A stretch of 20,303 nt of DNA, from the NCBI GenBank assembly GCA_041485845.1, contig JBGPKH010000079.1, positions 1-20,303 on the forward strand, written 5' to 3'. Positions within the stretch are counted from its first letter, which is position 1. Each line of letters opens with the position of its first letter. The notes under the pieces were generated by a model. The model had not been told where the DNA came from. It did not search any database and worked only from the letters and a program-made list of their open reading frames with translations. Positions 13,370-20,303 of the stretch are shown piece by piece. The stretch is from OMOG01 sp041485845 (GTDB lineage: Bacteria > Acidobacteriota > Terriglobia > Bryobacterales > Bryobacteraceae). Position numbers and translations under genes: made by a program.

Positions 13370-14656
13370 ATGGATCGCGCTACCGCCGTGCGCTTCATGG
13401 CCCTGTACCTGCCGATCACCGCGGCTGTCCTGCTGTCGTTCGCGCGGCCGAGGGAGCCGCGGCTGTTCGCCGCCGGACTGGTTGGCTTCGCCTGGACGCT
13501 GCCGTCGTTGCTTGCCCTGCAATTGTGCAACCTGCGATTCGGCTGGTGGCGGTTCTCGGCCGAGGGCGGCCTGTTGCGCGGCATGCCCCTGGACCTGCTG
13601 CTCGGCTGGTCGGTGCTCTGGGGCGTGATCCCGATCCTGGCGTTCCGCCGCACGCGGGTTGCGCTCGTCGTGGCCGTCTTCGTTGCTCTCGATCTGGCGC
13701 TCATGCCGGCGTGCCGGCCGGTGGTGGAACTCGGCGAACGATGGTTGATCGGCGAGCTCTTCGCGGTGGCGTTGGTATTGATTCCCTCGCTGCTCTTTGC
13801 GCGCTGGACGCTCCAAGACCGCCGCCTGGGCGCGCGCGCGGTGCTGCACGTCCTGACCTCGGCGGGCGTGTTTCTGTTCCTGATCCCCGAGATAGTCTTC
13901 GCGCTGCGGCCCGGGCGCGGGTGGGACGCGCTGCTCTCCCTGCCGCCGGCCGCCGCGCAGATCGCGCTTCAGGGAGTGGCGCTGCTCGGCGTTCTCGGAA
14001 TATCGGCAGTCCAGGAATTCGCCTGGCGCGGCGGGGGAACTCCCATCCCCTACGATCCACCGAAGCGCCTGGTCACCAGCGGATTTTATCGCTACCTGGC
14101 CAACCCCATGCAACTTTCCTGCTCGCTGTCGATGACCGCGTGGAGCGCTGTGCTGCGCAATCCGTGGCTGGCCATCGGCGGCGTCATGTCGTTTCTGTAC
14201 AGCATGGGGCTCGCCAATTGGGACGAGGGCGAAGACTTGAAGGTCCGCTTCGGCGACGCATGGCGGCGGTATCGCGAGCACGTCCATCCATGGCGCTTGC
14301 GTTGGACCCCCTGGCACGATCCGACACTTCCGCGCGCGCGCCTCTATGTCGCGGAGACCTGCGGGCCCTGCTCCGAAGTGCGCCGCTGGTTCGATTCGCG
14401 CAAGACCGTCGCGCTCGAAATTGTGGCGGCCGAGTTGCACCCTTCGCGCGACCTGCGGCGCATCACCTACGACCCGATGGATGGCGCCGAACCCGAAGAA
14501 GGCGTCCGCGCCTTTGCCCGCGGGCTCGAGCACATTCACCTGGGATGGGCCTTCGCCGGCGCGTGCCTGCGTCTGCCGGGAGTCTCCCACTTCGTGCAAC
14601 TGCTGCTGGATGCCTCGGGCCTGGGTCCGCGCCGCTTAGTACCGCCCCTGCGATAG
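13370..14656 (+). CDS. Multidomain membrane protein: carotenoid-cyclase-like, isoprenylcysteine-methyltransferase-like and DCC thiol domain
   Basis: The protein has 428 residues and three recognisable parts. Residues about 1-180 hold five or so membrane spans with LRFGWWRFSAEGGLLRGMPLD followed by LLLGWSVLWGVIPIL, resembling lycopene-cyclase/carotenoid-type membrane domains. Residues about 195-315 match the isoprenylcysteine carboxyl methyltransferase fold: PIPYDPPKRLVTSGFYRYLANPMQ, then EGEDLKVRFGDAWRRY and a terminal W-R-x-R-W-x-P-W pattern. Residues about 322-420 resemble a DCC/DUF393 thiol-redox domain with C331-G-P-C334 and ITYDPMDGAEPEEGVRAFARGL... LRLPGVSHFVQLL. Methyl transfer to a prenyl or lipid acceptor is plausible but unproven. 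It starts 6 nt after the SRPBCC membrane gene and ends 16 nt before the kinase. Function of the fusion is unknown to me. Confidence 0.75.
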   Translation: MDRATAVRFMALYLPITAAVLLSFARPREPRLFAAGLVGFAWTLPSLLALQLCNLRFGWWRFSAEGGLLRGMPLDLLLGWSVLWGVIPILAFRRTRVALVVAVFVALDLALMPACRPVVELGERWLIGELFAVALVLIPSLLFARWTLQDRRLGARAVLHVLTSAGVFLFLIPEIVFALRPGRGWDALLSLPPAAAQIALQGVALLGVLGISAVQEFAWRGGGTPIPYDPPKRLVTSGFYRYLANPMQLSCSLSMTAWSAVLRNPWLAIGGVMSFLYSMGLANWDEGEDLKVRFGDAWRRYREHVHPWRLRWTPWHDPTLPRARLYVAETCGPCSEVRRWFDSRKTVALEIVAAELHPSRDLRRITYDPMDGAEPEEGVRAFARGLEHIHLGWAFAGACLRLPGVSHFVQLLLDASGLGPRRLVPPLR

Positions 14657-14672
14657 ACTGATCTTGAAATCG

Positions 14673-17009
14673 ATGTCCATCTCCCCGGGCGATAGATTGG
14701 GCTTGTTCGAGATCGTGTCGCAGATTGGTCAAGGCGGCATGGGCGTGGTTTATCGTGCCCACGATACAAAGCTCAATCGGCCAGTGGCGGTGAAGCTTCT
14801 GGCTGAGGAACTGGGCGACGCGGCTGCCCGCCGCCGGTTTCAGCGGGAGGCGCAAACCGCTTCTTCGCTCAACCATCCCCACATCATTACCGTATTCGAT
14901 GCGGGCGAATGGGAAGGCCGCCAGTACCTGGTCATGGAATTCGTCGACGGCTGCACCCTGAGTGAATGGGCGCAGCGGGAAAACCGAAATTGGCGTGCCA
15001 TCTTAGACCTTGTGCTGGGAGTGGCCGACGGATTGGCTGTGGCGCATGACGCCGGCATCGTGCATCGCGATATCAAGCCTTCCAATATCCTGGTAGCCAA
15101 CAATGGATATGCCAAACTGGCGGATTTCGGTCTGGCGAAGCTGACCGAGAAGAGCCAGGAGGAGGAAACCCGTACGCTCACCGCCGGCGAAACCCGTCCG
15201 GGAATGGTGGTCGGCACGATCGCCTATATGTCGCCGGAACAGGCCTCCGGCAAACCGCTCGATGCGCGCAGCGACATCTTCTCGTTCGCCGTAGTGCTCT
15301 ACGAGCTGCTCGCCGGACGGCGCCCGTTTGAGGGCGCTACGGACCTGGAACTCTTGCAGACGGTCATTCATGGCGCGTCCCAGCCGCTCCCAAGCGGCCT
15401 CCCGATCGGCCTCCGCATGGCCGTGGACAAGGCGCTGGAGAAAGATCCAAGAGAGCGCTACCAGTCGATGCGCGAGTTCGTCCTGGATCTGCGCCGGCTA
15501 TTGCGGCATACAGGCGAGGCGGCGACCGCGAGGCGCAAGGGGCCGTTCCGGCTCTGGGTGGCCAGCGGTGCGCTGGCCGTCGTGGCAGGCCTGGCCGCTA
15601 TCTGGCAAATCAACCTTCGCCGCGCGGATACGCATCCGATTCGCTCGATCGCCGTGCTGCCGCTCCAGAATCTATCGGGGGATCCCAGCCAGGAGTATTT
15701 CTCCGACGGAACGACCGAGGCGCTGATATCGGGGCTGGCGCAGATTCACGCACTCAAGGTGATCTCGCGCACCTCGGTGATGCGCTACAAAGGAACCACC
15801 AGGCCGCTTCCCGCTATCGGCCAGGAGTTGGGCGTGGACGCGATTCTCATAGGCTCCGTCCAAAAGGCCGGCAGCCGGGTGCGCATCTCCGCGCAATTGA
15901 TCCGGGCATCTTCGGACAGCCACCTGTGGGCCCAGGAATACGACCGCGAAATCTCCGATGTGTTGAAACTGGAAGGCGAGGTCGCGCGCGCCATCGCGCA
16001 GGAGATCCGCATCCAGGTCACACCCGAAGAGCGCACCCGCCTGACCGCCGCGCACAGCATCGACCCCGCGGCGCAGGAGGCCTTCCTGCTGGGGCGGTAT
16101 CACGGCTGGAAGTTTAACGAGAAGGACCTGAGTGAAGCCATCGGACATTTCAATCGCGCGATCCAGCTTCAGCCGGATTTCGCCGCCTCATATGCGCTGC
16201 TTTCGCGCACGTGGATCGAGCGAGGAGTTTGGGGCGGTATGGGGTTCCGCGAAGTAGAGGCGCCGGCAAGAACTGCCGCGCTTAAGGCATTGGAATTGGA
16301 TCCAAACCTGGCGGAAGCGCACACATGTCGAGCACACATCCTGTCGGATTACGACTGGGACTGGAGTGGTGCGGAGAAGGAATATCAGCGTGCCGTTGAT
16401 CTGGATCCGAACAGCCTCGACGCCCACAACTTCTATTCGGTGCTGCTCATGACGCTGGGTCGTTTTCCGCAGGCGATTCAAGAGGCGGAACGGGCCGTGG
16501 CATTGGATCCAGTGTCCTCGGCGATCCATTCGACATTAGGCCGCGTCCTGTATCGAGCTCGGCGATACGACGCCGCCGTGCCGCAGTTCAAGCGAGCGAT
16601 TGAACTGGATTCGCAGAACTTCGGGGCATACACGCGGCTGGCTGAAGTTTATTTACAAACGGGCAAAGCACAAGAGGCAGTGGATTTGATCGAACAATCG
16701 CTTCGGATTCGCGGCGCGGACCTGTCTAAGTCTTCCGTATTGGGCGTAGCATATGCACTCGCGGGCCGCCGCGAAGACGCGCTTGCGATTCTTCGCCGGG
16801 TGACTGCGGGTAATCCCTCCAGGGGAGAGCATGAGGACGCCCTCCTGTACTTTGCACTCGGTGACAAGAACCGGGGTTTCGAGTGGCTCACCAGGGCGTA
16901 CGACCGGCGGCAACTGGTGATCTTCGACAAATTTGACCCGCGCTTCGATTCGGTCCGCTCCGATCCGCGCTTTCAGGAACTGGTGAGGCGCCTGAGAATT
17001 CCCGATTGA
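14673..17009 (+). CDS. Membrane Ser/Thr protein kinase with TolB-like and TPR sensor domains
   Basis: The 778-residue product has a cytoplasmic PknB-type kinase domain (about 8-272) with all key residues: the glycine loop IGQGGMGVVY, K41 in VAVKLL, alpha-C E59, HRD D133 (IVHRDIKPSN), DFG D151 and GTIAYMSPEQ. One membrane span lies near 294-312 (LWVASGALAVVAGLAAIW). Outside it come a TolB/FlgO-like domain (about 322-450: SIAVLPLQNLSGD...YFSDGTTEALISGL...ISRTSVMRYKGT) and at least five TPR units from about 460 onward, each with an LDP-N type turn. This architecture is frequent in Acidobacteriota; it probably senses envelope ligands or protein partners. I prefer ATG 14673, as kinases of this type usually begin just before the glycine loop. 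A TTG at 14664 would add three residues. Neither has a strong ribosome site. Confidence 0.9.
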   Translation: MSISPGDRLGLFEIVSQIGQGGMGVVYRAHDTKLNRPVAVKLLAEELGDAAARRRFQREAQTASSLNHPHIITVFDAGEWEGRQYLVMEFVDGCTLSEWAQRENRNWRAILDLVLGVADGLAVAHDAGIVHRDIKPSNILVANNGYAKLADFGLAKLTEKSQEEETRTLTAGETRPGMVVGTIAYMSPEQASGKPLDARSDIFSFAVVLYELLAGRRPFEGATDLELLQTVIHGASQPLPSGLPIGLRMAVDKALEKDPRERYQSMREFVLDLRRLLRHTGEAATARRKGPFRLWVASGALAVVAGLAAIWQINLRRADTHPIRSIAVLPLQNLSGDPSQEYFSDGTTEALISGLAQIHALKVISRTSVMRYKGTTRPLPAIGQELGVDAILIGSVQKAGSRVRISAQLIRASSDSHLWAQEYDREISDVLKLEGEVARAIAQEIRIQVTPEERTRLTAAHSIDPAAQEAFLLGRYHGWKFNEKDLSEAIGHFNRAIQLQPDFAASYALLSRTWIERGVWGGMGFREVEAPARTAALKALELDPNLAEAHTCRAHILSDYDWDWSGAEKEYQRAVDLDPNSLDAHNFYSVLLMTLGRFPQAIQEAERAVALDPVSSAIHSTLGRVLYRARRYDAAVPQFKRAIELDSQNFGAYTRLAEVYLQTGKAQEAVDLIEQSLRIRGADLSKSSVLGVAYALAGRREDALAILRRVTAGNPSRGEHEDALLYFALGDKNRGFEWLTRAYDRRQLVIFDKFDPRFDSVRSDPRFQELVRRLRIPD

Positions 17010-17015
17010 GGAGGT

Positions 17016-18554
17016 TTACGGCGCCGCACACACGAAGTTAGCAGCGTCGTCCGTGCTGCCGGAGCCTCTGTACTTCGCGATCTTGGGATACGCGCACAAC
17101 GGCCGCGTACGATCCACCTTGCCGCCCGCCGAGTGCGCGGCCACGATCTGCTCCGGCGCCTTTCCGTTCTCCACCCAATTCACCATCACCGCCATGCGAT
17201 CGAACTCGCTCGGACCGGGACCGCCGCCGCAATGCCCCACGCCCGGCATCATGAAGAGGCGGTAGAAATCCTGCGCGTCGCCCATTTTGGTCCGCACGCT
17301 GACGAAGTAATTCACGGTGTTCAGCGGAGAAATTGCCGGATCGCTCCACCCGTGATACTGAATGAGCTTGCCGCCGCGATCCCGAAACTTCTTGAGATCC
17401 GGGTTGATGGCGTTGACGTCGCCGCCCACCTTCTTGTCCGCCAGCGCCACGCCTTTGTCGAAGTCGAAAGTCTTCCAATCCCAATTCGGGTCGTCGAACA
17501 CGAAGTACTTGAAGAAGGGCGCCTGGATGCCGTGCTGCGCATTGCGCGGAGGCACGTCCGTGCCCACGATCCACGATCCCCATCCCAGCTCTCCACCGCG
17601 CATATAGCCGGGAAATACCGGCTCGCCGGTGCGCGGATTCTTCGCCCCGTCGTAGACCTTCTTGAGTCCCTGGATCTGCGCCGCCGTGAGACAGTCCGCG
17701 GAATCCCCATCCTTGCACGCGAGCGCCGCGGGATCGAAGCGGCACGTGCGCGGATCTTCGAGAACGCCGTCGCTGACCCCATCGGCGGCATCGCAGGCGG
17801 CCATCACCGCGCCCGCGATCGCCGGGAGCTTGTTCGCCGGAATCATAGTGGCGGGATCGGAATGGATGGCTTGCGCGATCCAGTTGCCCCCGGCCTGCAA
17901 ATGCGTCATGTAGTTGGCCGGAGCGCCGGCCAGGATGCCGTCGTAGTCGGCGGGATAGCGCTGCGCTTCCGAGAGAGCCTGATTGCCGCCCGTCGAGCAG
18001 CCGTTCCAGTACGACCGCCGCGCGCCCGCCCCGTAAAACGCGGCCAGAATGGCTTTCGACTTCACCGTCATTTCGTGGACGGAGCGATTCCCGTAGTCCT
18101 TGATCTTCTCCGGGTGGCCGAGAGCCCAGCGCGCTTCGCCTCCCGGTTCCTGTGTGTGGCCGGTATCGGTGCTGCCAGCGGCATATCCGTCGCGCAGCGC
18201 GGCGGCCAATGCGGGATAGCTGATGCTGCCCGCGAGCCCTCCGTTCCCCACGCCTTCGAAGCGCCCGTTCCAGCCTTCCGGCGGCATCCACACTTCGAAT
18301 CGGATGTCCGAATCGGCTGTCGGATGAATGGCGCCGGTGACGCGGCAGAACGCCGGCAGGGTGGCGAACGCGCCGCCGCGTCCGGCCTGAGTGCCGCGTC
18401 CCGGCGGAGTGAAAGCTCCGGCGGCCACCGGCTGCGCCAGCGTAACAGCGGTTTGTTCGATCTTCACAGTGGCAAGGCTCTCGCAGGATACGGCAGGCGG
18501 TTCCGCGAGACAGACGGCGGGCAGCATCAGGGCGGCCAGGGCAGCGCGCTTCAT
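17016..18554 (-). CDS. Exported tannase/feruloyl esterase family protein
   Basis: This 512-residue enzyme hydrolyses ester bonds of phenolic acids in tannins or feruloylated polysaccharides, as known for the family. The signal peptide is MKRAALAALMLPAVCLA, which fixes ATG 18554 rather than the TTG at 18572. Catalytic residues are visible: nucleophile S187 in GCSTGGNQ, acid D405 in GWSDPAISP and base H441 in PGVGHCGG. C186 and C442 flank Ser and His and form the family's linking disulfide (CS-D-HC motif). A calcium-loop-like segment (CDAADGVSDGVLEDPRTC) and extra cysteines fit a secreted enzyme. The gene is divergent from the methyltransferase gene at 18598, with only 43 nt between them, and converges on the kinase gene with a 6-nt gap. 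Confidence 0.92.
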   Translation of the reverse strand: MKRAALAALMLPAVCLAEPPAVSCESLATVKIEQTAVTLAQPVAAGAFTPPGRGTQAGRGGAFATLPAFCRVTGAIHPTADSDIRFEVWMPPEGWNGRFEGVGNGGLAGSISYPALAAALRDGYAAGSTDTGHTQEPGGEARWALGHPEKIKDYGNRSVHEMTVKSKAILAAFYGAGARRSYWNGCSTGGNQALSEAQRYPADYDGILAGAPANYMTHLQAGGNWIAQAIHSDPATMIPANKLPAIAGAVMAACDAADGVSDGVLEDPRTCRFDPAALACKDGDSADCLTAAQIQGLKKVYDGAKNPRTGEPVFPGYMRGGELGWGSWIVGTDVPPRNAQHGIQAPFFKYFVFDDPNWDWKTFDFDKGVALADKKVGGDVNAINPDLKKFRDRGGKLIQYHGWSDPAISPLNTVNYFVSVRTKMGDAQDFYRLFMMPGVGHCGGGPGPSEFDRMAVMVNWVENGKAPEQIVAAHSAGGKVDRTRPLCAYPKIAKYRGSGSTDDAANFVCAAP

Positions 18555-18597
18555 AGTGGTACAGCTTATCAAAAGGAGCGGAGTAAGATAGGGATCG

Positions 18598-19713
18598 ATG
18601 TCCTGGAGAAACCAGCCGCCATTCCGCGCCGATCACGTGGGCAGCCTGCTGCGCCCGCGTTCGGTGCTGCAGACCCGCGAGGATTACGCGCACGGCCGCA
18701 TTTCGGCTGCCGAGCGCCGCGCCATCGAGGATGTGGCGATTCGCGAAGTCGTCCGCTTGCAGGAGGGTATCGGCCTCCAGGGCGTGACCGATGGCGAGTT
18801 CCGCCGCGCCTCCTGGCACATGGATTTTCTCTACCGGATCGGCGGGGCGAGCAAGGTGCAGGACAACCTGAAGGTGCAGTTCCACAACGAAGCGGGCGAT
18901 CTCGAGTTCACCCCGCCGGCCCTCCACGTGACCGGGAAACTGGCCTTACGCGAGTGCATTTTCGGTGCCGATTTCGAGTATCTGAAGTCGGTCGCCAAGG
19001 CCACCCCGAAGCTGACGATTCCTTCGCCCAGCATGATGCACTATCGCGGCGGGCGTGCGGCGATCGATGCCGCCGTCTACCCCGATCTCGAAGAATTCTG
19101 GAACGACCTCGGCCAGGTCTATGCCGCCGAAATCGAGGCCCTGGCAAAGCTCGGCTGCTCCTATCTGCAACTCGACGACACCAGCCTGGCTTACCTGAAC
19201 GATCCGGCGCAGCGGGAGTATGTCGCGCGAATCGGCGGCGATCGAGATCGCCAGCACCTGGTCTACATCCGGCTGATCAATCGGGCGCTGCGGAACAAAC
19301 CCGCCGGGATGACCGTGTGTACGCACATGTGCCGCGGCAACTTCCGGTCGTCCTGGGTGGCGTCCGGCAGCTACGACCACGTGGCCGAAGCGCTGTTCAA
19401 CGAGCTTCAGGTGGACGGGTACTTCCTGGAATACGACGACGCGCGCTCGGGCGGGTTTGAGCCGCTGCGATTCGTCCCCAGGAACAAGATCGTAGTGCTC
19501 GGGCTGGTCACGACGAAGAAAGGCGCGCTCGAGAAGAAGGACGAGCTGAAGCGACGCCTCGAACAGGCGGCGCAGTTCGTGCCCCTGGAACAGATCTGCC
19601 TGAGCCCGCAGTGCGGATTCTCCTCCACCGTGGAGGGCAACGCTCTCACCATCGAGGAACAGGTCGCCAAGCTGCGCCTGATTGTCGAGACGGCGCGGGA
19701 AGTCTGGGGCTGA
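18598..19713 (+). CDS. MetE C-terminal-like zinc methyltransferase
   Basis: The 371-residue cytoplasmic protein resembles the catalytic half of cobalamin-independent methionine synthase. The zinc ligands known from MetE are conserved in order: H243 and C245 (CTHMCRGN), E278 (FLEYDD) and C339 (SPQCGF). The opening ADHVGSLLRP and QGVTDGEFRR also fit. Full MetE is about 750 residues, so this is a stand-alone half-size family member. Such members may use a different methyl donor or thiol acceptor (including coenzyme-M-type or other thiols), so methionine synthesis is not assured. ATG 18598 is reasonable though the nearest GGAG-like site is about 20 nt upstream. No cobalamin or SAM riboswitch fits in the 43-nt leader. 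It converges on the S41 gene with a 2-nt gap. Confidence 0.85.
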   Translation: MSWRNQPPFRADHVGSLLRPRSVLQTREDYAHGRISAAERRAIEDVAIREVVRLQEGIGLQGVTDGEFRRASWHMDFLYRIGGASKVQDNLKVQFHNEAGDLEFTPPALHVTGKLALRECIFGADFEYLKSVAKATPKLTIPSPSMMHYRGGRAAIDAAVYPDLEEFWNDLGQVYAAEIEALAKLGCSYLQLDDTSLAYLNDPAQREYVARIGGDRDRQHLVYIRLINRALRNKPAGMTVCTHMCRGNFRSSWVASGSYDHVAEALFNELQVDGYFLEYDDARSGGFEPLRFVPRNKIVVLGLVTTKKGALEKKDELKRRLEQAAQFVPLEQICLSPQCGFSSTVEGNALTIEEQVAKLRLIVETAREVWG

Positions 19714-19715
19714 GG

Positions 19716-20303
19716 TTACTGTTTCAGCACGGCGATGCCGCGCTCCAGAACCTCATCGCGCCCGGCGGCCACGCCCGCCTGCGTGCGGCTGACCGGGATG
19801 GTCGGCCGGATACCGACTCCGTGATGCTGGCTGCCATCCTGCTTCAGGACCTTCATGCCGGTCCATGTGATGCTGTAGCCGCCGGGCAGCGCGAACGGAT
19901 TCACGTTGCCGTTGGTGCCCGCCGTCGTTTCGCCCAGGATCTCGCCGAGCTTGTAGTTCTCCACGATCCCCATGGTCGATTCGGCATAGCTGATGGCGCC
20001 TCCGTTGGTCAGGAAGACTTTCTTTGCGCCGAGATACGGCTCCTTCGGTTGCAGGTTCCACTCGCCGCCGCGCTCGAACGTCATTTCGCCCGGCCGGTCC
20101 ACCAGCGGCACGAGCCATTGCGCACTGCGCAGCGGCGTCCTGCTCACATGCGAGAACCATGCCGCGGTGACACGGGGATAGCCGCGGATGTCGAACACGA
20201 TGCCTTTCGCGGAGGCCAGATCCGGCAGCGCGTCGTCGAACTCCTTGTCTTGGGCCCGCGTCAGGTCCACGTACCAGATGCCCTTCTCCAGTTCCGTGAG
20301 CAC
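19716..20303 (-). CDS. Peptidase S41 family protein, C-terminal part (partial)
   Basis: The frame runs to the right window edge, so only the last 195 or so residues are seen. It shows the C-terminal-processing-peptidase core: GIVFDIRGYPR (variant of the D-L-R-G-N-x-G-G strand), KKVFLTNGGAISYAEST with probable nucleophile S105 of the visible part, GEILGETTAGTNGN, and VGIRPTIPVSRTQAG plus GRDEVLERGIAVLK at the end. S41 enzymes cut exported proteins near the C-terminus or degrade peptides, generally in the periplasm. The PDZ region and any signal peptide lie beyond the window. The GTG at the edge is not evidence of a start. Confidence 0.85.
   Translation of the reverse strand: MLTELEKGIWYVDLTRAQDKEFDDALPDLASAKGIVFDIRGYPRVTAAWFSHVSRTPLRSAQWLVPLVDRPGEMTFERGGEWNLQPKEPYLGAKKVFLTNGGAISYAESTMGIVENYKLGEILGETTAGTNGNVNPFALPGGYSITWTGMKVLKQDGSQHHGVGIRPTIPVSRTQAGVAAGRDEVLERGIAVLKQ

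Noticed and set aside
12362..14599. 745-residue minus-strand open frame opposite the SRPBCC and methyltransferase-like genes
   Set aside because: Composition (RR, QQ, HH runs) is that of an antisense shadow; the plus-strand genes have membrane segments, domain motifs and a promoter.
18555..18597. Possible cobalamin or SAM riboswitch before the MetE-like gene
   Set aside because: Only 43 nt are available and neither conserved boxes nor stems are visible.
17038..18927. 629-residue minus-strand open frame overlapping the tannase and methyltransferase genes
   Set aside because: Arginine-rich, low-complexity translation in a different frame of the well-supported tannase gene; a shadow caused by high GC.

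Overview
The window is about 20.3 kb of high-GC bacterial DNA with tightly packed genes. Gene content suggests an Acidobacteriota of the Bryobacterales / Candidatus Solibacter type. The supporting features are an Oar-like TonB-dependent receptor with an N-terminal carboxypeptidase-regulatory domain, a Ser/Thr kinase fused to TolB-like and TPR domains, a cytochrome c plus copper-monooxygenase fusion, and many exported hydrolases with Sec or Tat signals. The taxonomic call is inference from gene content; no rRNA or tRNA is present.

Layout. (1) 1-502, minus strand: a 5'-truncated tadC-like gene (type II secretion F domain) that runs off the left edge. (2) 524 to about 2000, minus strand: a damaged insertion sequence with a DUF6788-like accessory ORF, then a DDE transposase read from a TTG. 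It has its own sigma70-type promoter overlapped by a perfect palindrome. (3) 2001-2344: non-coding DNA with a perfect hairpin and a striking run of G-tracts. (4) 2345-8570, plus strand: an exported S10 serine carboxypeptidase, a 69-aa coiled-coil protein, a 1182-aa TonB-dependent receptor, and a metal-dependent cyclase/formamidase-like enzyme whose ATG overlaps the receptor's stop codon. (5) 12368-8574, minus strand: an exported alginate-lyase-family protein, a Tat-signal mannonate-dehydratase-like TIM barrel, and a secreted cytochrome c / PHM-type copper monooxygenase. (6) 12464-17009, plus strand: a likely leaderless promoter followed by a membrane SRPBCC protein, a membrane fusion protein (carotenoid-cyclase-like, isoprenylcysteine-methyltransferase-like and DCC-like parts) and the kinase, separated by 6 and 16 nt. 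(7) 17016-20303: a tannase/feruloyl esterase (minus), a divergent MetE-C-terminal-like methyltransferase (plus), and the C-terminal part of an S41 peptidase (minus) cut by the right edge.

How the genes may work together. The enzymes point to scavenging of plant or microbial polymers. S10 and S41 peptidases would act on peptides, an alginate-lyase-like enzyme and a UxuA-like enzyme on uronates, and tannase/feruloyl esterase on phenolic esters; the TonB receptor would take up products. The block at 12.4-17.0 kb looks like a separate regulatory or membrane module. Three convergent gene pairs end within 2-6 nt of each other, leaving no space for ordinary intergenic terminators.

The items most worth follow-up are the leaderless membrane-methyltransferase-kinase module, the IS/tadC scar with its possible transposase frameshift, the G-tract array upstream of the S10 gene, and the receptor-enzyme stop/start overlap. 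I found no CRISPR array, tRNA, rRNA or convincing defence system.
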